Positions 29,057-36,466 of a stretch of DNA of 64,000 nucleotides are shown here, piece after piece. The stretch is taken from assembly GCF_018310345.1 (NCBI RefSeq), contig NZ_JAGXBY010000001.1, forward strand, positions 620,001 to 684,000. Reading direction: 5' to 3'. The notes beneath the pieces were generated by a model. The model made no database searches. It was given only the letters and a program-made list of their open reading frames with translations, and had not been told where the DNA came from. Made by a program: the position numbers and the translations under genes. Position 1 is the first letter of the stretch, and each line of letters begins with the position of its first letter. The stretch is from Ornithinibacillus massiliensis (GTDB taxonomy: Bacteria > Bacillota > Bacilli > Bacillales > Amphibacillaceae).

Positions 29057-29095
29057 AATAATCCCGTATCACGGATAATGTGATACGGGATTATT
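29057..29095. terminator. Bidirectional terminator hairpin (second ATCCCGTATCAC copy)
   Basis: The 16-bp perfect stem AATAATCCCGTATCAC (29057-29072) pairs with GTGATACGGGATTATT (29080-29095), loop of 7. It lies between convergent genes and shares its arms with the hairpin at 7133-7168. Confidence 0.88.
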
Positions 29096-29151
29096 TGCTT
29101 TAGTTTAGGGAGGTTGCCCAAATTGACGTAGAATGCCCACTTGACTTCAAG

Positions 29152-30498
29152 TTAGAAAATAATATGTGCCATTAGTACGATAATTGGTAAAGTAATAAGC
29201 GTTCGAAGCAGGAAGATAACGATTAGGTCTTTGAACGAAACTGGTACTTTGGAGCCTAGTAAAAGTCCCCCCACCTCTGACATGTAGATTAATTGTGTAA
29301 CAGACAATGCCGCAATAATAAATCTTGTGATTTCCGCCTCTATCGATGAACCGATAAGGGATGGCAGGAACATATCAGCAAATCCAATTAGAATCGTTTC
29401 AGATGCTTCTTGTGCAAATGGTACTTGCATTAGCTCTAATATCGGAATAAACGGCATACCTAACCATTGGAATACGGGTGTATATTCCGCAATGATAAGG
29501 GCAACTAAACCGAAAGCCATTACGACAGGAGCAACGCCCATCCACATATCTAAAACGTTCTGGCTACCTTCCTTGACAAACTGGTAAACACTAGATTCTT
29601 TTTTCGCACGATCAACTGCCTTTTTATAACCAAAGGACAAAGAGTTATGTCCTTTTGGAATTGCTTCTTCAATCCCGGAAGCTTGTTCATTAATATACGT
29701 ATCCGCTTTTCGTGAAAGTGGAGGGATTCTTGGCATTACTAATGCTGCAACTAGTCCGGCAATCAGAATCGTGATATAGAATGGAACAAACATATGACTA
29801 AGATTGACTTGAGCAATGACTACTAAAGAAAATGTAATCGAAACAACTGAAAAGGTAGTACCAATAACGGCAGCTTCACGCTTCGTATAGTATCCATCCT
29901 CATATTGTTTACTAGTAAGAAGAACTCCGATAGTACCATCACCAATCCAAGATGCTAATGCATCAATTGAGGATCTACCTGGTAGCTTAAATAATGGGCG
30001 CATGATCTTTGTTGCGAGTGTACCGAATAATTCCATTAGTCCAAAGTTCATTAACAACGGTAGGAAAATACCAGCAAACAAAAAGACGGCAAACAATACG
30101 TGCAATAGATCATCTAATAATAATTGACCTGTATCTTCACTATGGATTGCCTCGGGTCCAATTTTAAAATAAACCATAATAGCAAAGGCAGCTGCAAGGA
30201 CTCTAGCAATTGTCCAAAACCAATTAACATAAAGTAGTTTTTTAAAAAATGGAGTTTTGGCTAAAGCATCAATACCAATCACTCTTGCAAGAATGGTTAA
30301 TAATGCTGTTAAAGAAATGATGATCATCATGATTAGTGATAATTGTCCAGCAAGCACATCTTGTACCCAATTGGCTAAGATTGCAATCGGGATGGAAAAT
30401 CCATCAGCTGTTTTTACTGGAATCATAAAAAAGAAAATACCTAGAAGCGAGGGGATTATAAATTTTAGCTGCTCCTTGAGAGTGTAAGAATGTTTCAT
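29152..30498 (-). CDS. YjiH family membrane protein with nucleoside-recognition (Gate) domain
   Basis: A 448-residue polytopic membrane protein with about ten helices. It resembles the YjiH family: KFIIPSLLGIFFFMIPV at the N terminus, then NFGLMELFGTLATKIMRPLFKLPGRSS, where the Gate-type motif PGRSSIDALASWIGDGTIGV is prominent, and a second repeat of this kind near PFAQEASETILIGFADMFLPSLIG. Gate domains occur in nucleoside transporters and spore-maturation proteins SpmA/SpmB, but YjiH proteins have no established substrate. The ATG at 30498 follows a weak GGTGG. It is a single-gene unit ending at the shared hairpin. Confidence 0.82.
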   Translation of the reverse strand: MKHSYTLKEQLKFIIPSLLGIFFFMIPVKTADGFSIPIAILANWVQDVLAGQLSLIMMIIISLTALLTILARVIGIDALAKTPFFKKLLYVNWFWTIARVLAAAFAIMVYFKIGPEAIHSEDTGQLLLDDLLHVLFAVFLFAGIFLPLLMNFGLMELFGTLATKIMRPLFKLPGRSSIDALASWIGDGTIGVLLTSKQYEDGYYTKREAAVIGTTFSVVSITFSLVVIAQVNLSHMFVPFYITILIAGLVAALVMPRIPPLSRKADTYINEQASGIEEAIPKGHNSLSFGYKKAVDRAKKESSVYQFVKEGSQNVLDMWMGVAPVVMAFGLVALIIAEYTPVFQWLGMPFIPILELMQVPFAQEASETILIGFADMFLPSLIGSSIEAEITRFIIAALSVTQLIYMSEVGGLLLGSKVPVSFKDLIVIFLLRTLITLPIIVLMAHIIF

Positions 30499-30811
30499 GG
30501 CAAACCACCTTGTTCATATGTTTAGTATTAGTATATTAAAATAATAGTAATTAAATCACTGTTAATAGTATAAGTTCCGCATATATATTTGTCAAAATGA
30601 ATTTTTATTAAAAAGCTAGTTTGCTAGAAGGAAATCTGGGTAAAAACGAACAGTTATTGCAGCTGAGAATGGTACTTTTATATTGCTGTATTTTTCTACT
30701 ATCTATTATTTTTTAGTTATTAATCACTATTTGATTAAAAACATGTTGAGTATATATTCTAAAAATTGTAATATATAATTGATGGTTTATACGAAAGGGG
30801 ACCAGTAGCGT
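30499..30811. other. AT-rich divergent intergenic region
   Basis: This region separates yjiH (minus) from the 43-codon ORF (plus). It is strongly AT-rich with several TATA-like tracts near 30770-30790. No promoter could be assigned with confidence. Confidence 0.3.
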
Positions 30812-30943
30812 ATGAAACACTATTTGCAAATGCATAAAGACATAGAAGGTAAACTAGATCGCAAGCTTAGTAGTGATGAGATTAAATTTTTGCAATGGGT
30901 TTTTAGTCGCTATTTAGAAGAGAATAAGGATCAAAGTGCGTAA
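30812..30943 (+). CDS. 43-residue microprotein, unknown
   Basis: An ATG at 30812, preceded by GAAAGGGG about 12 bases upstream, opens 43 codons ending in TAA at 30941-30943. The product (MKHYLQMHKDIEGKLDRKLS, then a DEIKFLQWVFSRYLEENKD helix) is charged and probably two short helices. It has its own downstream terminator at 30973-31001, which supports a real short transcript. The family is not recognised. It lies just before ywdI. Confidence 0.55.
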   Translation: MKHYLQMHKDIEGKLDRKLSSDEIKFLQWVFSRYLEENKDQSA

Positions 30944-30972
30944 CTTTGCCTTTTCCCTAATGACGTAAGTAC

Positions 30973-31001
30973 AAGTCTTGAGGTACTCAAGGCTTTTTTA
31001 A
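30973..31001 (+). terminator. Terminator of the 43-residue ORF
   Basis: AGTCTTGAG (30974-30982) pairs with CTCAAGGCT (30986-30994), one G-U pair, followed by TTTTTTAATTTT. Confidence 0.85.
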
Positions 31002-31091
31002 TTTTCCTGGAAGAAGTCTATTTTACTTTATGATGGTAATACTTTTCGGTATGATAAAGAAGAATGATTAAGAAAAAGAGGAGTGTCACAA

Positions 31092-31394
31092 GTGGCCGTT
31101 GCAAATGAGCGGATTCTACAGAAAATGATGCTAGAACTAAAGCAGGCAATGCAGAATCAGCATAACCAACCAGAAATGCTTAAGAATATAGAAAATATAC
31201 GTTTATTATGTGATTTATTTTTACCAGAAAGCCAACCACAACCAACAGAGGAAAAAACAGATGCGATTAGTGAGGAAGAATTAAAAGCAATGATAGGAGA
31301 AACACCAAAAGCAAAGTCAACTTCACAACAGACCTTTAAACGATCAATCGAGCTCGATGATGAAGGCAATGGTGATTCGATTTTTGATTTTTAA
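31092..31394 (+). CDS. ywdI: YwdI family (DUF5327) protein
   Basis: A 100-residue soluble protein matching YwdI/DUF5327: an N-terminal helical region (NERILQKMMLELKQAMQNQ), a second helix ending in LLCDLFLPE, then a charged linker and a short acidic C terminus (ELDDEGNGDSIFDF). The function is unknown. The frame also has a GTG at 31083, but GTG 31092 sits 8 bases after AAAGAGGAG and is the better start. ywdK follows after 18 bases, as in B. subtilis. Confidence 0.85.
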   Translation: MAVANERILQKMMLELKQAMQNQHNQPEMLKNIENIRLLCDLFLPESQPQPTEEKTDAISEEELKAMIGETPKAKSTSQQTFKRSIELDDEGNGDSIFDF

Positions 31395-31412
31395 TAGGGA
31401 GTGTACAAAGAG

Positions 31413-31781
31413 ATGAAGATCTTTTTAATATTGGGTGTAATTAATGGTTTTCTAGCTGTAGCCCTTGGTGCATTTGGAGCACATGGACTGGAAGGTAAGC
31501 TAACAGAAAAAGCTTTACGTACATGGGAAAAGGCTGTTACATATCAGATGTTCCATACCGTAGCATTGTTTGTAACAGGATTAATTGGATGGAAACTACA
31601 GTCCGGAAGCTTGTCTTGGGCTGGGTGGTTATTCTTTATTGGGGTTGTCCTATTTTCAGGTAGCCTATATATCTATTCCACTACAGGCATTAAAACCTTC
31701 GCTATGATAACCCCTCTTGGCGGGGTAGCATTTTTAATTGGATGGATTTTACTGGGATATACGATTATCAAGTTCCTATAA
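31413..31781 (+). CDS. ywdK: DUF423 membrane protein YwdK
   Basis: A 122-residue membrane protein of the DUF423 family with four predicted helices. The signature ALGAFGAHGLEGKLTEKALRTWEKAVTYQ-type region (residues 17-46) and the final FLIGWILLGYTIIKFL helix are clear. The function is unknown. The start is ATG 31413 with AGGGAG about 11 bases upstream; a GTG at 31401 lies too close to that site. The C-terminal end overlaps the tail of the minus-strand gene by six bases. Confidence 0.9.
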   Translation: MKIFLILGVINGFLAVALGAFGAHGLEGKLTEKALRTWEKAVTYQMFHTVALFVTGLIGWKLQSGSLSWAGWLFFIGVVLFSGSLYIYSTTGIKTFAMITPLGGVAFLIGWILLGYTIIKFL

Positions 31782-32027
31782 GAAAATGAATAGGAAAGTG
31801 GTTAATAGAAACAGGATTGCCGCTCTTAGCATTTGTTTGACACCGTGGTTTGGATTGCGCATATTCATGGCGATGAGTCCGTCAAACACAAGGCTTGCTG
31901 CTAGTAGGTAAAGGCAAATAACGATAAGTAAAAAAACGCCTTGTATTAATGCGATAAGTCCGCAAACTATGGCGAGTCCAATTGCAACCAGTTCACCTTG
32001 TATAAATTTATTATATGGATGTCGCAT
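31776..32027 (-). CDS. Small three-helix membrane protein, unknown
   Basis: An 83-residue hydrophobic protein with three predicted membrane helices (about residues 11-28, 29-50 and 66-83) joined by short loops, one reading NMRNPNHGVKQM. The frame stays open to 32108, but those extra codons run into the repeat element at 32062-32277. ATG 32027 with GCGAGG nine bases upstream gives a cleaner start, MRHPYNKFIQGE. The family is not recognised. It overlaps ywdK tail-to-tail. Confidence 0.7.
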   Translation of the reverse strand: MRHPYNKFIQGELVAIGLAIVCGLIALIQGVFLLIVICLYLLAASLVFDGLIAMNMRNPNHGVKQMLRAAILFLLTTFLFIFL

Positions 32028-32061
32028 ATAAAGTCGCCTCGCAAATAACGTGATGTAAAAA

Positions 32062-32277
32062 GGCTGGGACATAACTACAAGAATTAAATGTAAAACCGAA
32101 TGATACACGATACTAGCTCCGGAAATATACCTAGACTCCTACGGGAGGATAGGCATAGGTGAGACCCCGCAGTGCGAAGCCTCACCAGCCGCCCGTGGAA
32201 AGCGAAGTATATTTCCGGAGCGGGGTCTTTGCTCATCATTCGGTTTTTCCTTTAAGATAAATTCTTATGTCCCAGCC
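32062..32277. repeat. MITE-like dispersed element, copy 1
   Basis: A 216-bp element has 13-bp perfect terminal inverted repeats: GGCTGGGACATAA at 32062-32074 and TTATGTCCCAGCC at 32265-32277. Inside lies a second perfect 15-bp pair, GCTCCGGAAATATAC (32116-32130) with GTATATTTCCGGAGC (32207-32221). The core contains ACTCCTACGGGAGGA and GTGAGACCCCGCAGTGCGAAG. A longer copy in opposite orientation lies at 58555-58836. No transposase, no clear target-site duplication. Confidence 0.88.
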
Positions 32278-32337
32278 ACTTTTATAGTACTTTTAATTAG
32301 TTTTCTATCTGAGATAAACGAATAACATGATACTTTA

Positions 32338-32382
32338 TTAGCTCCGGAAATAAATGAAAGAAAAGTACATTTCCGGAGCTAA
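32338..32382. repeat. Short hairpin derived from the same element family
   Basis: A 14-bp perfect stem (TTAGCTCCGGAAAT, 32338-32351, with ATTTCCGGAGCTAA, 32369-32382) reproduces the subterminal GCTCCGGAAAT arms of the element 60 bases away. It lies just after the gerQ stop codon and may act as its 3' hairpin, though no T-run follows. Confidence 0.65.
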
Positions 32383-32404
32383 CTAGTTGTATGCAAATCG
32401 TTGT

Positions 32405-32881
32405 TTATCTTGGTGGGAAGGTAGCTAGATTTGGGTTAGTTCCATAAGGGTATTCATAATTTAGTTCTTCATCGAATGTAATATAATCCAAATACACCAT
32501 CAGTAATAAGTAGCGCTTCCCGGTTTGTGGATCACTAAGTATGATATGATCTCGACCAGCGGCCTCAATCACCCCTCTAAAGATTTTGGCGTTCCACTCT
32601 GGATTGTTTTCAAACGTCATATAAACGGTCGCAACTTTGCCGCGATTTAGACGTAAGATATTCTCGATGTAAGATTGCTCCGCTGGTAGCATTCCTGGAA
32701 CATCAATAAATGGTGATTGTTGTTGCTGTTGCTGTTGACCGGGCTGTTGCTGTGGGAATCCAAATTGGCGATATGGAAATGCTGGATAAAATGCTGGAGA
32801 AGTTGGTGGGAAATAGTAATAAGGTTGTTGGCTATAGCTTGCATTTTGTTGAGACTTTCCTTGGTTGTTATGATCAGACAT
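32405..32881 (-). CDS. gerQ: Spore coat protein GerQ
   Basis: GerQ is an inner spore-coat protein, cross-linked by transglutaminase, needed to place and retain the lytic enzyme CwlJ. The 158-residue protein has the expected two parts. The N-terminal half is low-complexity and rich in Gln, Pro, Tyr and Phe, with a glutamine run near residues 43-55 that supplies cross-linking residues. The conserved C-terminal domain contains LPAEQSYIENILRLNRGK, YMTFENNPEWNAKIFRG and DYITFDEELNYEYP. The ATG follows AGGAGG. It lies 24 bases after cwlJ, forming the cwlJ-gerQ operon. Confidence 0.95.
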   Translation of the reverse strand: MSDHNNQGKSQQNASYSQQPYYYFPPTSPAFYPAFPYRQFGFPQQQPGQQQQQQQSPFIDVPGMLPAEQSYIENILRLNRGKVATVYMTFENNPEWNAKIFRGVIEAAGRDHIILSDPQTGKRYLLLMVYLDYITFDEELNYEYPYGTNPNLATFPPR

Positions 32882-32905
32882 TCTATAAAACCTCCTAAAA
32901 ATTAT

Positions 32906-33328
32906 TTAAAATACAGTTGGACAATCTTCGGCGGATGGGGCGAAGAAGCAATGTGCTTTAAACCTTCCACTGTTCCATTGGTTATACCATTGAGCTGGAC
33001 AAGCTCCATCAGGTCTAAAAAACCATAAAGCATTACTCGCAGGATGGAACCTTTCCCCTTGAATCGTCCGGCGAGCTAATCGCTTTTCAGACTCTCGCGC
33101 CCGCTGATAAAAATATCCCTTAATAGTGGCTTCAAAGCCACCAGGCTGTTGATATACCATATCATTAATACTTCTTATATCTACAAAATCAAGACAGTCA
33201 GCTCGAACACGGTTTACCCCTACATTTCCAACCATTAACATTCCTTGTTTGCCATCACCTTCTGCTTCAGCACGTATTAGACGTGCCAATAGATCAATAT
33301 CGCTCTCGTTATGTGATATTACCGCCAT
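32906..33328 (-). CDS. cwlJ: Spore cortex-lytic enzyme CwlJ
   Basis: A 140-residue cell wall hydrolase that degrades cortex peptidoglycan during Ca-dipicolinate germination. It has the Hydrolase_2 (SleB/CwlJ) catalytic domain without the SleB binding domain. The catalytic Glu is in ARLIRAEAEGDGKQGM (Glu near residue 21), followed by VGNVGVNRV, GGFEATIKGYFYQRA and the C-terminal NALWFFRPDGACPAQWYNQWNSGRF-type region. No signal peptide is visible, as expected for an enzyme held by the coat. It is transcribed with gerQ, probably from the SigE-like site at 33367-33395. Confidence 0.95.
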   Translation of the reverse strand: MAVISHNESDIDLLARLIRAEAEGDGKQGMLMVGNVGVNRVRADCLDFVDIRSINDMVYQQPGGFEATIKGYFYQRARESEKRLARRTIQGERFHPASNALWFFRPDGACPAQWYNQWNSGRFKAHCFFAPSAEDCPTVF

Positions 33329-33366
33329 TAGTACACCTCATTTCTATCCAAGGTCTACTATGATTA

Positions 33367-33395
33367 TATGTATGTATGGGTGGGAAGTGATATGC
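33367..33395 (-). promoter_or_regulatory. Candidate SigE promoter of cwlJ-gerQ
   Basis: On the minus strand, GCATATC, a 14-base spacer and CATACATA match the SigE pattern (-35 KMATATT, -10 CATACANT) except at a few positions. The B. subtilis cwlJ-gerQ operon is known to be SigE-dependent. Confidence 0.4.
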
Positions 33396-33677
33396 CTAGA
33401 TATTTTTTAGAAAATTTATAGTGGGATCGAGGTAGGGGAGAGAGTAAAAGTTTGGCGATGAGATAAATGGGTATGTTTCTCTTGTGGTTGATATAATTTT
33501 CAGCTAGTATAATTTTCCTGTTAGGTAGCTACTACGATTAGCAATTCGCATAAGAGGTAAATCTTTGAAGCCAGGGTAGGGAATCCCTCTACTACATTAT
33601 CCTACATATTAGACACAGTCCTGATTTTGACAAAATCTTTGTATTTTCATCAAAACTTGTAAAAACCGCATAGAAAA

Positions 33678-33705
33678 AGACTTCCTGTCGAAACAGAAAG
33701 TCTTC
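33678..33705 (-). terminator. Terminator of hemQ
   Basis: On the minus strand, AAGACTTTCTGT pairs with ACAGGAAGTCTT around a four-base loop, with one mismatch, and TTTTCT follows. Confidence 0.82.
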
Positions 33706-33715
33706 TTTATTCGTC

Positions 33716-34465
33716 TTATACTTCCAAGAATTTAGCGATTTCTTCTTTTTTCAATAAGTTGCCGACAAAGAATTCACCGAACTCACCATAGCGTGAGCTA
33801 ACTTCATCGAAACGCATTTCGTATACAATTTTTTTGAATTGTAATGGCTCGTGAGCGAATAAGGTTACGCCCCATTCCCAATCATCTAGACCTATAGAAC
33901 CAGTGATGATCTGTTTTACTTTACCAGCATATTTACGACCTGTTTTACTGTGCTCATAAAGTAATTTACCACGAACATCTTTTTCTAAGGTGTACCAGTT
34001 TTCATCTCCTACACGACGTCTATCCATTGGGTAAAAACAAACATGCTCCCATTTTGGTAAGATAGGTTTTAAGCGAGCTTGTGTCTCTGGTAATGTTTCA
34101 GGATCGATTCCATCCTTAGCAGGGCGATATTTAGAAAGCTCTACTACAGAAACGTACGAATGAGCAGGAGTTAGGAACTCAGCAAATTTAGATTTGTTTA
34201 ATTCTGTTTCTAGCTCATTTAATTCTTCCATGGTTGGGCGGAGGAACATAAACATGAGGTCTGCTTTTTGACCGACAATTTTATACATGGCATGAGACCC
34301 GTTTTTTGCTTCCTCGACAGCATCCCATTTCGTAATGAGTGCTTCAAAGCTAGCAATAGCTTCTTTCTTTTCTTCTGGAGTTGCAGTTTTCCAGTAAGTC
34401 CAATCTATTGTGCGGAAATCATGTAGGCTATACCATCCATCCATTGTTTCGACAGCTTCTACCAT
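33716..34465 (-). CDS. hemQ: Coproheme decarboxylase HemQ
   Basis: HemQ converts coproheme III to heme b by two oxidative decarboxylations, the last step of the coproporphyrin-dependent heme pathway of Gram-positive bacteria. The 249-residue protein has the chlorite dismutase-like fold. The catalytic tyrosine Tyr145 is visible in [11 protein letters not shown], and the heme-ligand histidine fits His172 in [31 protein letters not shown] is a strong family block. The distal pocket carries Gln rather than the Arg of true chlorite dismutases ([10 protein letters not shown]), as in HemQ. The start codon follows GGAGAGA. Divergent from pta. Confidence 0.95.
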   Translation of the reverse strand: MVEAVETMDGWYSLHDFRTIDWTYWKTATPEEKKEAIASFEALITKWDAVEEAKNGSHAMYKIVGQKADLMFMFLRPTMEELNELETELNKSKFAEFLTPAHSYVSVVELSKYRPAKDGIDPETLPETQARLKPILPKWEHVCFYPMDRRRVGDENWYTLEKDVRGKLLYEHSKTGRKYAGKVKQIITGSIGLDDWEWGVTLFAHEPLQFKKIVYEMRFDEVSSRYGEFGEFFVGNLLKKEEIAKFLEV

Positions 34466-34567
34466 ATATATCTCTCCTTCGTAGTAATATCTATTTCATA
34501 TGTTTACTATATCACAAATGAATGGCATAATCATGAAAGAGGGCTTCCTATTAAATGATGGAGGAAC

Positions 34568-34581
34568 ATTGATATATCAAT
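34568..34581. promoter_or_regulatory. 14-bp perfect palindrome between hemQ and pta
   Basis: ATTGATATATCAAT (34568-34581) is a perfect palindrome and is followed at once by GGTTAACC (34583-34590), also self-complementary. It could be a regulator site for either divergent gene; none is assigned. Confidence 0.35.
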
Positions 34582-34757
34582 GGTTAACCGGTTTTTTAGT
34601 AGGGTTGTCACCAGATTGTCGATTTCTTGCTGAGTCATTTCATTTCATTCTAGGGCATTTTATACTATGATGATAATTGGTTTAAACAACACGATATGTG
34701 CAACTTTTACATCATGTTGATACATATTAAGTACATACAACAATTGGAGGTAAGATA

Positions 34758-35729
34758 ATGAGTAACTTATTTGATGAGGTAAAATCACAGATTAACGGCA
34801 AAAATAAATCAATCGTTTTTCCAGAAGGATTAGATGAGCGTGTTCTTACCGCTGCTAGTAAGCTAGGAACGGAGGGAGTACTGAACCCTATCGTTATTGG
34901 TGACAAGGATGCAGTACAACAAAAGGCTTCTGAATTAAATGTCGATTTAAGTGCAACAACTGTTCTTGACCCAAACAGCTATGAAAAATTTGACGATATG
35001 GTACAGGCTTTTGTCGAACGTCGAAAAGGGAAGGCAACAGAAGAAGATGCACGAAAAATGTTAATGGATGAAAATTACTTCGGTACGATGTTAGTGTACA
35101 TGAATGAAGCAGATGGTCTTGTAAGTGGGGCTGCCCATTCAACAGCAGACACGGTACGACCAGCACTACAAATCATTAAAACAAAAGAAGGCGTGAAGAA
35201 AACGTCTGGTGTATTTATCATGGTTCGTGGCGATGAAAAATATGTGTTTGCAGATTGTGCTATCAATATCACACCAGATAGTAATGATCTAGCAGAAATC
35301 GCTGTGGAGTCTGCGGTAACAGCTAAATTATTCGGGGTGGATCCTAAAGTAGCAATGCTAAGCTTTTCTACAAAGGGCTCTGCGAAGTCACCAGAAACGG
35401 AAAAAGTGGTGGAAGCATTACAGATTGCTAATGAAAAAGATTCTTCTCTTGTAATTGATGGCGAATTCCAATTTGATGCTGCATTTGTTCCGAGTGTTGC
35501 AGCGAAAAAGGCACCAGATGCAGTTATTCAAGGGGATGCGAACGTATTTGTTTTCCCTAGTCTAGAAGCTGGAAATATTGGATATAAAATTGCCCAACGC
35601 TTAGGTGGATTTGAAGCAGTTGGTCCAATCCTACAAGGATTAAATAAGCCTGTAAATGACTTGTCACGTGGATGTAGTGCAGAGGATGTTTATAACCTTG
35701 CATTAATCACCGCTGCTCAAGCATTGTAA
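34758..35729 (+). CDS. pta: Phosphate acetyltransferase
   Basis: Pta interconverts acetyl-CoA and acetyl phosphate for acetate overflow or assimilation. The 323-residue protein is the short single-domain form common in Firmicutes. Diagnostic segments are IVFPEGLDERVLTAASKLG near residue 20, YFGTMLVYMNEADGLVSGAAHSTADTVRPALQ near 110-140, and AMLSFSTKGSAKSPETEKV near 205. The final block is GPILQGLNKPVNDLSRGCS. GGAGG lies 7 bases upstream of the ATG. No clear CcpA site was found in the 290-base intergenic region. A terminator follows at 35734-35777. Confidence 0.95.
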   Translation: MSNLFDEVKSQINGKNKSIVFPEGLDERVLTAASKLGTEGVLNPIVIGDKDAVQQKASELNVDLSATTVLDPNSYEKFDDMVQAFVERRKGKATEEDARKMLMDENYFGTMLVYMNEADGLVSGAAHSTADTVRPALQIIKTKEGVKKTSGVFIMVRGDEKYVFADCAINITPDSNDLAEIAVESAVTAKLFGVDPKVAMLSFSTKGSAKSPETEKVVEALQIANEKDSSLVIDGEFQFDAAFVPSVAAKKAPDAVIQGDANVFVFPSLEAGNIGYKIAQRLGGFEAVGPILQGLNKPVNDLSRGCSAEDVYNLALITAAQAL

Positions 35730-35733
35730 TAAG

Positions 35734-35777
35734 AGAAAAGCCTGTTATAGAAAAATATCTATTGCAGGCTTTTTCTT
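35734..35777 (+). terminator. Terminator of pta
   Basis: AGAAAAGCCTG pairs with CAGGCTTTTTCT around a long partly paired interior (TTATAG/CTAT), followed by TTATG. Confidence 0.8.
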
Positions 35778-35818
35778 ATGTTATAATGGTTCAAAATATT
35801 GAGACAGGGGCGAGAGGA

Positions 35819-36466
35819 ATGGATAAGCACTTATTTCTTTTCGGTGGTGGTTCACCTTTTACTGCTAATTTTGCCAAGGAATTTGTGGAATTGACTTCAC
35901 CTGGGCCTATAGCAATCCTTTTTATAGATGGTGGAGAACCTATCATCCACCGCTATACGGATCGATTATCCAATTTTGGTCAAGTGGAATATTTCAATTT
36001 ACCTTTACCATCTACATCAGTGGAAGAGGCGATTAGAATCATCAAAGGTAGTACTGGAATCATTATTTGTGGCGGAGATACGGCTAAATACGCGGAATGT
36101 ATTGTAGATACGGAAATAGCAGATGCCGTACGAAATGCTTATGAGAAGGGGATTCCTGTTGCGGGATTTTCTGCAGGTGCGCTAATTAGTCCGGAATTAT
36201 GTGTGATTTCTGCACGGGACGGTGGCTGGGATCACTATCAGAAACGAACAGGACTAGGATTAATTAAAGACACATTAATTGCGGTGCACTTCACAGAGTG
36301 GAATGAGCAGGAACATCTCACACAGATGACAAGGGATATATATACAGCCCACAACTATGGTATTGATGAGCAAACGGGAATATATTTTAAAAATGGAAAT
36401 CTACAGGCATTTGATGGTGGCCATGTCTATACAATGGAAAAAGGAAGCTTATTTCAACTTCATTAA
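35819..36466 (+). CDS. S51-like peptidase/amidotransferase-fold protein
   Basis: A 215-residue protein of the peptidase E family, second in this window. The nucleophile elbow is GFSAGALISPE (Ser118), with the glycine-rich IICGGDTAKYAE near residue 83-93 and LFGGGSPF at the N terminus. The substrate is unknown. The frame is open from 35762, within the pta terminator, but ATG 35819 has AGGGG and GAGAGG upstream and removes a chance N-terminal extension. It lies between pta and lipL and overlaps the lipL tail by four bases on the other strand. Confidence 0.8.
   Translation: MDKHLFLFGGGSPFTANFAKEFVELTSPGPIAILFIDGGEPIIHRYTDRLSNFGQVEYFNLPLPSTSVEEAIRIIKGSTGIIICGGDTAKYAECIVDTEIADAVRNAYEKGIPVAGFSAGALISPELCVISARDGGWDHYQKRTGLGLIKDTLIAVHFTEWNEQEHLTQMTRDIYTAHNYGIDEQTGIYFKNGNLQAFDGGHVYTMEKGSLFQLH

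Larger units (their letters stand above)
33329..33715. other. Intergenic region between cwlJ and hemQ
   Basis: This stretch of nearly 390 bases contains the SigE-like promoter for cwlJ and the hemQ terminator. The middle part (33400-33660) shows no convincing ORF or RNA. Confidence 0.4.

Noticed and set aside
33400-33660. Possible small ORFs or RNA between cwlJ and hemQ.
   Set aside because: No frame had both a ribosome site and plausible composition, and no stable fold was evident by eye.
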